DNA of 64,000 nt from positions 23,259-87,258 of the forward strand of contig DWWU01000019.1 in the NCBI GenBank assembly GCA_019119555.1, written 5' to 3'. The notes beneath the pieces are model-generated. The model was not told where the DNA came from and ran no database searches. It worked only from the letters and a program-made list of their open reading frames with translations. The translations under genes and the position numbers were made by a program. Below are positions 34,982 to 44,878 of the stretch, piece by piece. This DNA is from Candidatus Fusicatenibacter intestinigallinarum. Its GTDB lineage: Bacteria; Bacillota; Clostridia; Lachnospirales; Lachnospiraceae. Each line of letters begins with the position of its first letter. Within the stretch, counting starts at the first letter, position 1.

Positions 34982-36413
34982 ATGTTGGAAGAGAAAGCAA
35001 ATAATTTTCTTGCAACCGAAAAGATCGGGAGACTGATGCGAAAGTACTCTGTACCATGTATTCTTTCACTGGTGGTGGCAGCTCTTTACAACATTGTGGA
35101 CCAGATCTTTATTGCAAATGCAGATTACCTGGGCTCGTACGGCAACGCAGCCAATACGGTCGTGTTTCCTCTTACGGTCGTAGCGCTGTCGATCGCGGTC
35201 ATGATCGGAGACGGCTGCTGCGCCTTTGTGAGTATCAGCCTCGGAGCAGGAAAAAAAAGAAGACGCACATCGCAGCATCGGAAACGCCATTGTACTGTGT
35301 ATCATCTGCAGTATTATTCTGACTGCGGTTTATCTGATTTTCATGGAACCGCTGCTGACGATGTTCGGCGGAAAGGTCAATGAGGAAACCTATCAGTGCG
35401 CGAGAGAATACTTTTTCTGGATAGCCCTCGGCGTTCCTTTCTATATGTTCGGCCAGGCGGTCAATCCGATCATACGATCGGACGGAAGCCCGGGATTTGC
35501 CATGTTTGCCACTGTCGTCGGCGCTGTCGCCAATATTATTCTGGATCCGATCTTTATTTTTCCGATGCGGATGGGCATGATGGGAGCGGCGGTTGCGACC
35601 GTAATCGGACAGATTCTTACGGCGGTTCTTTCTGTCTGGTATCTGGTTCATATGAAGGCGGTAAAGCTGGAAAAGGGAAGTTTCGGACTCTGGGGAAAAC
35701 TGATGAAACGATTCCTGGCTCTGGGAATCACAAGCTTTCTGTCTCAGATTTCTCTGGTTATTTCCATGGCGGCAGTGCAGAATATGTGTACCAGATATGG
35801 CGCGCTGGATGAGATTTTCGGTCAGGCGGAATATACGCAGATTCCTCTGGCGGTTCTCGGAATTGTCATGAAGTTTTTCCAGATCGCGATCTCGATCGCA
35901 GTGGGCATGGCGGCAGGATGTATTCCTGTTGTCGGATACAACATCGGAGCGGGACGAAAAGACAGGGCAAGACAGCTTTTTACCTATCTGCTTTTCACGG
36001 AGGCTGCCGTGGGTGCGGCTGCAACGATTATCGTGGAATTCTTCCCGGCTCAGCTGATCGGCATTTTCGGCGCGGGCAACGAAAGCGTATATTACACGGA
36101 ATTTGCGGTGAAGAGTTTCCGGATCTATCTGTGCATGATGATTCTTGCAATGGTAAACAAAGGAACCTTTATCTATCTGCAGGCCCTGGGCAAAGCAGTG
36201 GCTTCCGCAGTGATTTCGCTGGCGCGTGAAATCGTTTTTGGTGTGGCTTTGCCGATCATTCTTCCGATATTCTTCGGGCTGGACGGAGTTCTGTATTCCT
36301 TCCCGGCCGCAGATATTATCACATTTGTCATTGCGGCTTTCATGATCCGGTGGACATATAAACAGCTGAGCAACGGCCTGTGCGAAGGAGGAAAATCAGA
36401 AAAACAGCAGTAA
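34982..36413 (+). pseudogene. MATE-family efflux transporter, frameshifted at an A8 tract
   Basis: ORFs 34958-35383 and 35343-36413 are two halves of one MATE protein; frame changes at GGAAAAAAAAGAAGAC (35251-35258). Confidence 0.85.
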
Positions 36414-36417
36414 ATTT

Positions 36418-36468
36418 CTGCGGAAGCCTGATCGGAGGATCTGATCCGATCAGGCTTCCGCATTTTTA
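36418..36468 (+). terminator. Rho-independent terminator
   Basis: CTGCGGAAGCCTGATCGGA...TCCGATCAGGCTTCCGCATTTTT. Confidence 0.85.
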
Positions 36469-36592
36469 TCCGGCCGTTTGCCGCAGGGCAGCCGCCGCAG
36501 AGTTGCATCTGCTCCGCCATGAAAAATCGTCTCGCGATGGGCCAGATGTCCACAGACTCTGTTTTTCCGGCTCTGTTTGTGGTAGAATAATA

Positions 36593-36621
36593 GTTACAGT
36601 TCAGCGGGCTGAACTGTTATG
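36593..36621. repeat. Module A palindrome
   Basis: GTTACAGTTCAGCGGGCTGAACTGTTATG. Confidence 0.8.
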
Positions 36622-36753
36622 AATAATAGAAGTTTCTGAAAAGACAGATGAGAACGGCTGGCGCGGCGCGTACATCGGGGAGGAGAAAAGTCTGGAAGTA
36701 AACTTCCGAATCAACTCTGATGACAAAGCCGATGCGTCAGGAGGGAGGAAAGA

Positions 36754-37707
36754 ATGAATATCATTGATTTTCACTGTGATACGCTTACAATGCTGAAACC
36801 GGAAGAAGAGAGTTTTGAGAAAAACAGCCATATGGTGGATCTGGAGCGCCTGGAACAGGCGGGGGTTCGGGTGCAGTGCTGCGCGGCGTTTGTGCCCACC
36901 GGCATGTTTCCGCCGGAGGTGAGAGACCAGAAGAGTATGGAAGCGTTTCTGAGAGTTCAGAAAGTGTGGAAGTCGGTTATCAGCCGGTATCCGGATCGCC
37001 TGCTGCCGGTGCGGAGTTCGGAGGAGATGGAGCGATGTTTCCGGGAGAAAAAGACAGGACTTTTGCTGACTATCGAGGACGGGGGCGTCTGCGGGCAGGA
37101 TCTTTCCAATGTGCAGAAGGTTTTTGATCTGGGGGTGCGTCTGATCACTCTGACCTGGAATTATGAAAATGCATTTGGAATTCCCAACGGAAATGAGGGC
37201 GGTCTGAAACCGCTGGGAATTGAGGCGGTGGAGGAGATGAATCGTCTTGGTATTCTTGTGGATGTCTCCCATTTGTCCGACGATGGTTTCTGGGATGTGC
37301 AAAAGCACAGCAAACGGCCGTTCCTGGCCTCCCATTCCAATGCCCGTGCGGTTACCGACCATCAGAGAAACCTTACGGACGATATGATCCGTGCGGTCGC
37401 GCAGGCCGGCGGTGTGATCGGCCTGAACTTTGCGCCTGCGTTTCTGGGCGGAGAGGAGGAAAGCCGTGTCAGCGATATGGTGCGCCATGTTCTGCATATC
37501 CGGGAAAAGGGAGGCGCGGAGGTTCTGGCGCTGGGCAGTGATTTTGACGGGATCAGAGGAAAGCTGGAGATCGATGGCCCGGACAAGTTTGAACTTCTTT
37601 GGGAAGCGCTCTGCAGAGCGGGGCTTTCCGAAACGGAGCTGGAAGGCATGTGGCACGGAAACGGGGAGCGGCTTCTGGCGGACGTTCTTCCCGGCAGTTG
37701 TGTGTGA
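36754..37707 (+). CDS. Dipeptidase (peptidase M19/renal dipeptidase family)
   Basis: IIDFHCDTLTML, LVDVSHLSDDGFWDV, PFLASHSNARAVTDHQRNLTDDMIRA, ALGSDFDGI. Confidence 0.93.
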   Translation: MNIIDFHCDTLTMLKPEEESFEKNSHMVDLERLEQAGVRVQCCAAFVPTGMFPPEVRDQKSMEAFLRVQKVWKSVISRYPDRLLPVRSSEEMERCFREKKTGLLLTIEDGGVCGQDLSNVQKVFDLGVRLITLTWNYENAFGIPNGNEGGLKPLGIEAVEEMNRLGILVDVSHLSDDGFWDVQKHSKRPFLASHSNARAVTDHQRNLTDDMIRAVAQAGGVIGLNFAPAFLGGEEESRVSDMVRHVLHIREKGGAEVLALGSDFDGIRGKLEIDGPDKFELLWEALCRAGLSETELEGMWHGNGERLLADVLPGSCV

Positions 37708-37808
37708 GAGACCGTCCGGTCAGCCGAAGGGCTGTGTGTATGAATTTACAGATTCCGGAAAGAATATCCCAAAGATTCAGACAGACGCCGGGAAAAGGAG
37801 GAAAACAG

Positions 37809-39302
37809 ATGCTGGAGAAAATCGATCTGACGAAAAAACTGGAGAAAGAGGAATATGAAAAACGGATGAACGAGCTGGAGCCGAGGCTGGGAAGACTCCA
37901 GAGAGAGTGCCGGGAGCGAAAACTTCCGGTGATGATTGTCTTTGAAGGCTATGGCGCGTCGGGAAAGGGCGCGCAGATCGCCGCTCTGATCCATGCGCTG
38001 GATCCGAGAGGATTTACGGTATTTCCGGTCAAGAATGAGACGGAGGAGGAGAGGATGCATCCTTACCTGTGGCGTTTCTGGACAAAGATTCCGGAGGGGG
38101 GAAGGATCGCTCTGTATGACAGCAGCTGGTACCGGAGGGTTCTGAACGACCGTTTTGATCAGAAAATCGGTGAGACGAAGGTTATGGAAGCGTTTGATTC
38201 CATTCTTGCGTTTGAACGTCAGCTGACCGACGGAGGAATCATCCTGCTGAAATTCTTTCTGGATATTGACAAGAAGGAACAGAAGAAACGGTTTAAAAAG
38301 CTTCTGGAATCGGAGGACACGGCCTGGAGGGTCAGCCGCCAGGATCTGAAGCGAAACGAAGAGTTCGAACGTTATCAGAAAATGAACGAGGAAATGATCC
38401 TCAGAACGGATACGGATTATGCTCCATGGAATATTATCGAAGCGGTAGACCGCAGATTTGCTACGGTAAAAATCTATACGCTTGTGGCGGAAGCCCTGGA
38501 GCTTGCGCTGCAGAAAGCGGAAGCCCCGGGGAAGGAGGCAATTCCGGCGCCGCCCCACACACCTGCCGATGCAGAACTGCAGGAATCCACGCTTTCCAAG
38601 GTGGATCTTACGCTGTCCATGGACAGGGAGACATACAAAAGGAAGCTGAAGAAGCTTCAGGACAGGATGGAGGAACTGCACGGAAAGCTGTACCGGAAAC
38701 GGATTCCGGTTGTGATTGGGTTTGAGGGCTGGGACGCCGGAGGAAAAGGAGGCGCCATCAAACGGCTGACGGAAAAGATGGATCCGAGAGGCTATGTCGT
38801 AAACCCGACGGCGTCGCCGAACGACATTGAGCGGGCGCATCATTATCTGTGGCGGTTCTGGAAAGCCATGCCGAAGGCCGGCCACATCGCGGTATTTGAC
38901 CGTACCTGGTACGGGAGGGTCATGGTCGAGCGGATCGAGGGCTTCTGCACAACGGAGGAGTGGCAGCGCGCTTACCGGGAGATCAACGAGATGGAACGTG
39001 ATCTTGCCAGAGACGGTGCCGTGGTGCTGAAATTCTGGATGCAGATCGACAAAGACGAACAGGCCCGCCGCTTCAAGGCGCGCCAGGAAAATCCGGACAA
39101 GCAGTGGAAAATTACCGACGAAGACTGGCGCAACCGGGAAAAATGGGATCAGTATGAGGAAGCGGTCAATGAGATGCTGATACGGACTTCCACCTCCTAC
39201 GCCCCGTGGATCATCGTGGAGGGCAACTGCAAATATTATGCCCGGATCAAAGTCCTGCAGACCGTCGTGGATGCTCTGGAGGAACGGCTGAAAGAGAAAT
39301 AA
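37809..39302 (+). CDS. Polyphosphate:AMP phosphotransferase-like, tandem PPK2 domains
   Basis: Two PPK2 cores: VMIVFEGYGASGKGAQIAAL...SSWYRRVLNDR and VVIGFEGWDAGGKGGAIKRL...RTWYGRVMVER. Confidence 0.9.
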   Translation: MLEKIDLTKKLEKEEYEKRMNELEPRLGRLQRECRERKLPVMIVFEGYGASGKGAQIAALIHALDPRGFTVFPVKNETEEERMHPYLWRFWTKIPEGGRIALYDSSWYRRVLNDRFDQKIGETKVMEAFDSILAFERQLTDGGIILLKFFLDIDKKEQKKRFKKLLESEDTAWRVSRQDLKRNEEFERYQKMNEEMILRTDTDYAPWNIIEAVDRRFATVKIYTLVAEALELALQKAEAPGKEAIPAPPHTPADAELQESTLSKVDLTLSMDRETYKRKLKKLQDRMEELHGKLYRKRIPVVIGFEGWDAGGKGGAIKRLTEKMDPRGYVVNPTASPNDIERAHHYLWRFWKAMPKAGHIAVFDRTWYGRVMVERIEGFCTTEEWQRAYREINEMERDLARDGAVVLKFWMQIDKDEQARRFKARQENPDKQWKITDEDWRNREKWDQYEEAVNEMLIRTSTSYAPWIIVEGNCKYYARIKVLQTVVDALEERLKEK

Positions 39303-39303
39303 C

Positions 39304-39331
39304 GTAACAGTTCAGCCAGCTGAACTGTTAC
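39304..39331. repeat. Module A palindrome (canonical)
   Basis: GTAACAGTTCAGCCAGCTGAACTGTTAC. Confidence 0.85.
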
Positions 39332-39358
39332 AGAATAACAGAACAGAAGAGGAACCAA

Positions 39359-40504
39359 ATGGAACTGACTATCCCACATTATTACCGGCGCTTCCGCTGT
39401 ATCGCGTCGGAATGTCCCGACACCTGCTGCGCAGGCTGGGAAATCGTAATCGACGACAGGACGTTGAACAGATACCGGAAAATCAGAGGTCCGTTCGGAA
39501 AACGCGTCCGGGCCTCCATTGACTGGAAAAAGAAAATATTCCGTCAGAAGGACAGGCGATGCGCGTTTCTGAACAGAGACAATCTCTGTGATCTCTGCCT
39601 GGAACAGGGAAGCGAAAGCCTGTGCAGAACCTGTCGTCTCTACCCGAGACATATCGAAGAGTTTGAGGACTGCAGGGAACTTTCGCTTTCCCTGTCCTGT
39701 ATGGCGGCGGCAAGAATCATTCTCGGCACGGATGAAAAAGTACGCTTTCTGCACAGAGAAGTTTCCACCAGCCATGAGGAAGATTATAAATCCTTCGATT
39801 ACTTCCTGTTTACCAATCTGCTGGATGTGCGCGATACGCTGTTCGGGATCCTTCAGAACAGAACCGTCGATGCAGGCACGAGAAGCTGCATGGCGCTCTC
39901 GCTGGCGCATGATTTCCAGGGGCGGATCTCGGGGCGGCGCCTGGGGGAAACCCAGGAACTGCTGGAACGTTACCGGAATCCGGGGGCGGCCGGCCGCTTC
40001 CGGAACGATATGGACCAGTATCGGAGCGGATTCAGGAGAGAGACTGCGCTCAGAGTTTTCTGCCTTCTGAAGGAGATGGAGGTGCTCCAGAAAGACTGGC
40101 CGGAGGAGTTATGGAATGCCCGCCGTATTCTTTACGGACGGAAAGAATCCTCCTACCGTGAGCTGAAAGCAGAATGGAGACAGAACTGCCGGGACAACGG
40201 CGTTGATCTGGAAAACCTGCGGGAACAGCTGATGGTCTATTATACTTATACTTATTTTGCGGGCGCTGTCTATGACGCCCGGGCTTACGGTAAGCTGAAG
40301 CTTGCCGCCGCTCTTTCCTTTCTGACGGAGGAACTCACCGCCGCCCGATGGAAGTATCTGAAGAAACCAATGACTCTGGATCTGTTTCAGTGGACGGCCC
40401 ACCGCCTGTCCAAGGAAATTGAGCATTCCGACCGGAATCTCACCCGTCTGGAATCTCTCCTCACTCCTGTCGGGCTGACAGAGCTTTTCGGTCTGCTGCT
40501 GTAA
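39359..40504 (+). CDS. FliB-family (flagellin lysine-N-methylase-like) Cys-rich protein
   Basis: YYRRFRCIASECPDTCCAGWEIVID...CAFLNRDNLCDLCLEQGSESLCRTCRLYPRH. Confidence 0.82.
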   Translation: MELTIPHYYRRFRCIASECPDTCCAGWEIVIDDRTLNRYRKIRGPFGKRVRASIDWKKKIFRQKDRRCAFLNRDNLCDLCLEQGSESLCRTCRLYPRHIEEFEDCRELSLSLSCMAAARIILGTDEKVRFLHREVSTSHEEDYKSFDYFLFTNLLDVRDTLFGILQNRTVDAGTRSCMALSLAHDFQGRISGRRLGETQELLERYRNPGAAGRFRNDMDQYRSGFRRETALRVFCLLKEMEVLQKDWPEELWNARRILYGRKESSYRELKAEWRQNCRDNGVDLENLREQLMVYYTYTYFAGAVYDARAYGKLKLAAALSFLTEELTAARWKYLKKPMTLDLFQWTAHRLSKEIEHSDRNLTRLESLLTPVGLTELFGLLL

Positions 40505-40637
40505 AGCCTGATTCCGTATGCCTGCCGAGAGGTCTGGATGCGACGGAAAAACACTTTTGGAATTGCAGAAAAAGTGGTATGATATAGTTAGTATAAACCA
40601 ATCATGGAGACATGCTCTGATGAAAGGAGGTATCATA

Positions 40638-41438
40638 ATGAAATTTGATATGCACTGTCATACCAAAGAAGGTTCCATGGATGGAAAGGTCATGATAGAA
40701 GAATATATCTGCGCACTGAAGAAAAAAGGATTCGGCGGGATGCTGGTCTCGGACCATAATTCCTACGATGGCTACAGGGAATGGAAAAAGTCGATCAAAG
40801 GCAAGGCGCATCAGGATTTTATTGTTCTGAAAGGCGTGGAATATGATACCTGCGACTGCGGCCATATTCTGGTTATCATGCCGTTCGGGGTGAAGCTGAA
40901 GATTCTTGAACTCCGGGGGCTTCCGGCTTCTCTGCTGATTAAGATCGTACATGCCTACGGCGGAATTCTCGGACCGGCACATCCTTACGGTGAAAAGTTT
41001 ATGAGTATGATCACAACTACGATGCGGAAAGAAAAGTATAAGGAAAAGATTACAGCTCTGATGCCGCAGTTTGATTTCGTTGAGATTTACAACGCCTGCG
41101 AGAATGAGGAGACCAATGCGAAAGCAAGAAAGCTGGCGGAGGAATACGGCAAACCGGGCTTCGGCGGAAGCGATGCACACCGGCTGGACTGCATCGGAAT
41201 GGCCTACAGCGAATTTCCGGATACAGTGCGCAGCGAGGATGATCTGATCGCATTTGTGAAGACCTGTCCGACCATTGAATGCGGCGGTACTCATTATGAG
41301 AGGACCACAAAAGGAAAGATCGGAAAACTGAACGAGGTCGTTGTGGATTCTTTCTATGTCTATAATAAGATGGCCAACGGATGGCGGGGAAGAAAACGCC
41401 GCCGGGAGCTGGAACAGATTATTGAAAATAAATTATAA
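40638..41438 (+). CDS. PHP-domain metallohydrolase
   Basis: MKFDMHCHTKEGSMDGKV, LVSDHNSYDGY, GPAHPYG, GGSDAHRLDCIG. Confidence 0.88.
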   Translation: MKFDMHCHTKEGSMDGKVMIEEYICALKKKGFGGMLVSDHNSYDGYREWKKSIKGKAHQDFIVLKGVEYDTCDCGHILVIMPFGVKLKILELRGLPASLLIKIVHAYGGILGPAHPYGEKFMSMITTTMRKEKYKEKITALMPQFDFVEIYNACENEETNAKARKLAEEYGKPGFGGSDAHRLDCIGMAYSEFPDTVRSEDDLIAFVKTCPTIECGGTHYERTTKGKIGKLNEVVVDSFYVYNKMANGWRGRKRRRELEQIIENKL

Positions 41439-41471
41439 TGGCTACCTGAACGGTTACGGAGGTTTTTCTTT

Positions 41472-42680
41472 ATGGCAGCAGTTTTTCTTGCCCCGTTTTA
41501 TCTGCTCTGCAATGCATATATTGTTTACTGGATGATTCGCTGGCTTCGTGCCGCAGTGCCTGTGCTGGGAGCAGGAGCGGGGCTGATCCCTGTTCTGGCG
41601 GTCTACTGCTTTCTGATGTTCTCTCTTCTGACCAGTTTTCTTGTCCGAAGTTATCCGGCAAAGCGTTATCTGAAAAAAATCAGCGATCAGTGGCTGGGGA
41701 GCTTTGCATATATCCTGGGAATTACCCTTTTCCTGGATCTGGCTCACAGAGTTTTTGAAAGGACCTGGCTGGCGGACACCAGGCTGTATTCCAGAGGCGG
41801 GATGGCGTTCTGCGGAACGGCTGCCGCTGTGGGAATGGCCGCGGTGGTGATTTACGGGATCCGCCATGCGAAAAAAATTACTCTGACCCGCTACCAGGTG
41901 GCGATTCCGAAAAAGTATGCCGCAGAGGGAAAGAAAAAGCTGAATATTGTGCTGCTGGCGGATCTCCATCTGGGAAGCAGCGTCGGAAAAAAACAGGTGG
42001 AACAGATGGCGGAGCTGGTTCGCGGCTGTGATCCGGATCTGGTGGTGATTGCGGGAGATCTGTTCGACAATGACTTCTCGTCTATTGATGATCCGGAAGG
42101 GATCGCGCGGCTGCTGGCAGGTATGGAGAGCCGCCTGGGAACCTGGGCATGCTGGGGAAATCATGATATCAATGAGAGAATTCTGGCGGGCTTCACCTTT
42201 CCGGCGCCCGGCGGCGTGCATGTGGATCCCCGGTTTGACAGTTTTCTCCGCCAGGCCAGGATTCATATGATGAATGACGAGATCCGGCTGATGGATGGAA
42301 GTTTTTATCTCGCCGGGCGGAAGGATCCCCAGAGAATTGAGAAAACAGGGGAATCCCGCATGGAACCGGCGGAGCTTCTGCAGGAGGCGGATAAGACGCT
42401 GCCGGTCATTGTGATCGACCATCAGCCAAAACAGCTGAAGGAGCTGGCGGCGGCAGGCGCGGATCTGGATCTGTCCGGGCATACGCATAACGGACAGGTG
42501 TTTCCGGGAAATCTGTTCCTGCGGCTGATGTGGAAGAATCCCTGCGGCGTCAGAAAAATCGGACCGATGTACAGTGTTGTGACTTCCGGCGCCGGATTCT
42601 GGGGTCCCGGTCTGAGAATCGGCACGGACAATGAAGTCGTTCTTCTGGAAGTGGATTTCGGTAACAGTTCAGCCAGCTGA
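41472..42680 (+). CDS. Membrane-anchored metallophosphoesterase (YkuE-like)
   Basis: VLLADLHLGSS, VVIAGDLFDND, CWGNHDIN, DLDLSGHTHNGQVFPG; stop codon lies in a repeat. Confidence 0.9.
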   Translation: MAAVFLAPFYLLCNAYIVYWMIRWLRAAVPVLGAGAGLIPVLAVYCFLMFSLLTSFLVRSYPAKRYLKKISDQWLGSFAYILGITLFLDLAHRVFERTWLADTRLYSRGGMAFCGTAAAVGMAAVVIYGIRHAKKITLTRYQVAIPKKYAAEGKKKLNIVLLADLHLGSSVGKKQVEQMAELVRGCDPDLVVIAGDLFDNDFSSIDDPEGIARLLAGMESRLGTWACWGNHDINERILAGFTFPAPGGVHVDPRFDSFLRQARIHMMNDEIRLMDGSFYLAGRKDPQRIEKTGESRMEPAELLQEADKTLPVIVIDHQPKQLKELAAAGADLDLSGHTHNGQVFPGNLFLRLMWKNPCGVRKIGPMYSVVTSGAGFWGPGLRIGTDNEVVLLEVDFGNSSAS

Positions 42681-42750
42681 ACTGTTATGGCATCCGGCCA
42701 TTGAAAATCGCTTCGCGATGGGCCGGATGCCCACAGGCACTATGCCTGTA
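42661..42750. repeat. Modular repeat A+B plus flank (reverse orientation relative to 190-335)
   Basis: GTAACAGTTCAGCCAGCTGAACTGTTATGGCATCCGGCCATTGAAAATCGCTTCGCGATGGGCCGGATGCCCACAGGCACTATGCC. Confidence 0.92.
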
Positions 42751-42759
42751 AAAAAATGC

Positions 42760-42789
42760 TTGACATGTGTATAGTTTCTGTGGTATATT
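42760..42789 (+). promoter_or_regulatory. Promoter of rpsF operon
   Basis: TTGACA-N18-TATATT. Confidence 0.7.
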
Positions 42790-42880
42790 TGATCGCTGTG
42801 AGACAAACTCACAGATCCTTGTTTCCTGCTGTGTCGGAAGACAGAGACAGGGAGCCAAAAGACCATAAGGAGGAAACAGC

Positions 42881-43168
42881 ATGAACAAGTATGAATTAGC
42901 GCTGGTTGTGAACGCCAAGCTGGAAGACGAGGAAAGAGCAGCAGTTGTTGAGAAAGCAAAAGGCTACATTACCCGTTACAACGGCGTGATCACAGAAGTG
43001 GAAGAATGGGGTAAGAAAAGACTGGCTTACGAAATTCAGCACATGCGCGAAGGCTTCTACTATTTTATTCAGTTTGAAGCAGACAGCACCTGTCCGGCAG
43101 AAGTCGAGAGACATATGCGTATTATGGATAATGTGCTGAGATATCTGGTTGTCCGCAAGGAAGCCTGA
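42881..43168 (+). CDS. rpsF: 30S ribosomal protein S6
   Basis: MNKYELALVVNAKLEDEERAAVVEKAKGYITRYNGVITEVEEWGKKRLAYEI. Confidence 0.96.
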   Translation: MNKYELALVVNAKLEDEERAAVVEKAKGYITRYNGVITEVEEWGKKRLAYEIQHMREGFYYFIQFEADSTCPAEVERHMRIMDNVLRYLVVRKEA

Positions 43169-43214
43169 ATCAGAGAAACGTGCAGATTGAGTAAAATAGA
43201 AGGAGGAAAAGCAA

Positions 43215-43472
43215 ATGGCTTTTAATAAGAGTGAAAGACCGGAAGGCGCTGCAAGAAGACGTCCGGGCAGAAGAAGAAAAGTATGTGTTTTCTGCGGAAA
43301 AGACAACGTAATCGATTACAAAGATGCGAATAAGCTGAAAAAATATGTTTCCGAGCGGGGAAAAATTCTTCCGAGAAGAGTGACAGGAACCTGTGCGAAA
43401 CATCAGAGAGCGATCACTGTTGCGGTAAAGAGAGCGCGTCACATGGCAATTATGCCGTATGTGGACGACTGA
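43215..43472 (+). CDS. rpsR: 30S ribosomal protein S18
   Basis: [64 protein letters not shown]. Confidence 0.97.
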   Translation: MAFNKSERPEGAARRRPGRRRKVCVFCGKDNVIDYKDANKLKKYVSERGKILPRRVTGTCAKHQRAITVAVKRARHMAIMPYVDD

Positions 43473-43488
43473 TCCGCAGAGATAGAAA

Positions 43489-43530
43489 GGGTATCCGGAA
43501 AACCATAAAGGGCCGGATGCCCTTTTTTCA
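43489..43530 (+). terminator. Terminator after rpsR
   Basis: GGGTATCCGG...CCGGATGCCCTTTTTT. Confidence 0.75.
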
Positions 43531-43650
43531 TATGACAGGAAATTGTGTTCCCTGTTATATGAAAACGCAGAGCCTGCGGGCATCCAGCCCATCGCGAAGC
43601 GATTTTTAATTCTCGGATACCGTAACAGTTCAGCCGGCTGAACTGTTACG
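43531..43650. repeat. Chimeric repeat: type D hairpin joined to B and A modules
   Basis: TATGACAGGAAATTGTGTTCCCTGTTATATGAAAACGCAGAGCCTGCGGGCATCCAGCCCATCGCGAAGCGATTTTTAATTCTCGGATACCGTAACAGTTCAGCCGGCTGAACTGTTACG. Confidence 0.88.
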
Positions 43651-43802
43651 TCTGCAGCGGCGGGCGACAAAAAGTACTTGTACCGCCGGAGAAAACGAGG
43701 TATACTCATAGAAGCGTGCAGCTGTACCGCGTATACCGCGGGGAGAAATGTCCGGTATTTCCGGTGCAGTACCGCAATATAATAGGATAATGAGGTAGGA
43801 TC

Positions 43803-44453
43803 ATGAAACTGTATGATATCACCAGAGAACTCTTCTCTACGGCGGTATATCCGGGCGACCCTGTTCCGACGGCGGAGCCTGTGAATGAAATACAAAAGGG
43901 AGATGCTTTTAATCTCACAAGGATTACTCTGGGAACACACAGTGGGACGCATATGGATGCGCCCTGGCACTACATTCCGGAAGGAAAGACGATTGAGGCT
44001 GTGACGCTGGAACAGACGATCGGTCCCTGCCATGTGGTGTCAATGGAAGGAAAGCTTACCAGAGAGATCCTGGAACACACAGTTCCGGAAGACTGTGAAC
44101 GTCTGCTGATTCACGGGGAAATTGAGCTCACCAGCGAAGGCGCCGGCTATCTGGCAGGGAGAAATCTTCAGCTTCTGGGAGTGGAGGGAATGACCGTGGG
44201 CAGCGAGGAGACCACCGATCAGGTGCACCGCACCCTTCTGGAGACGGGTATGGTTATCCTGGAAAATCTGGACATGTCAAAGCCTGCTCCGGGCCGGTAT
44301 GTACTTGTCGCCGCGCCTCTGCGGATGAAGGGAATGGACGGAAGTCCTGTCCGTGCGGTTCTGATGGAAGGAGAGAATCTGCAGCTGACGCCGAAATGCG
44401 AGTCCGCGGCAGAATCCGGCAGCGGCCGCAAACTCGTTCTGTTTGATCTGTGA
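43803..44453 (+). CDS. Cyclase family protein (kynurenine formamidase-like)
   Basis: YDITRELFSTAVYPGDPVP, LGTHSGTHMDAPWHYIPEGKTIE. Confidence 0.9.
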   Translation: MKLYDITRELFSTAVYPGDPVPTAEPVNEIQKGDAFNLTRITLGTHSGTHMDAPWHYIPEGKTIEAVTLEQTIGPCHVVSMEGKLTREILEHTVPEDCERLLIHGEIELTSEGAGYLAGRNLQLLGVEGMTVGSEETTDQVHRTLLETGMVILENLDMSKPAPGRYVLVAAPLRMKGMDGSPVRAVLMEGENLQLTPKCESAAESGSGRKLVLFDL

Positions 44454-44573
44454 GAGGTTTCCGTATGCAGCCTGAACGATCCGGCCGTATTTCCGGAACA
44501 CAGACGGGTTAACAGAAAAAATAAGAAAACAGTTCTGAGCACAGAACCGACAGAAACAAAAGACTGAATCACG

Positions 44574-44633
44574 CAGCTTTGCTGGGGTGTTATCTGATAC
44601 ACGGATACATTCCGGCGGAGCTGCGTTTTTTTC
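44574..44633 (+). terminator. Terminator
   Basis: CACGCAGCTTTGCTGG...TCCGGCGGAGCTGCGTTTTTTTC. Confidence 0.65.
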
Positions 44634-44731
44634 TATCACAGGAAACGGTGTTCCCTGTGATAGAAAAACGCTCCGCGGGATGCGCGCTTGCGCGAAGCAG
44701 AAGTATGTCGCTGAGGCGACCGCGCTCGACC
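44634..44731. repeat. Type D repeat, second copy
   Basis: TATCACAGGAAACGGTGTTCCCTGTGATAGAAAAACGCTCCGCGGGATGCGCGCTTGCGCG...GTCGCTGAGGCGACCGCGCTCGAC. Confidence 0.8.
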
Positions 44732-44769
44732 TGTAATAAAACAAAAAATAAAAAATATATAAAAAGTAG

Positions 44770-44821
44770 TTGACAAAGGAGTTAGTAACTGCTAACATAA
44801 ATGCAGTTAGAAAATACTAAC
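44770..44821 (+). promoter_or_regulatory. feo promoter with two GTTAG-N6-CTAAC operators
   Basis: TTGACA-N17-TAACAT; GTTAGTAACTGCTAAC (44781-44796, overlaps -10) and GTTAGAAAATACTAAC (44806-44821). Confidence 0.8.
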
Positions 44822-44878
44822 TAAAAACTGGGAAAAAAGACACAGAAGCGAAAGGGTGCCGGAAAGGAGTGAGAGAAG

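Noticed and set aside
36500-36553. ATCTGCTCCGCCATGAAAAATCGTCTCGCGATGGGCCAGAT as an additional repeat
   Set aside because: Resembles a decayed module B but is too degenerate to list confidently.
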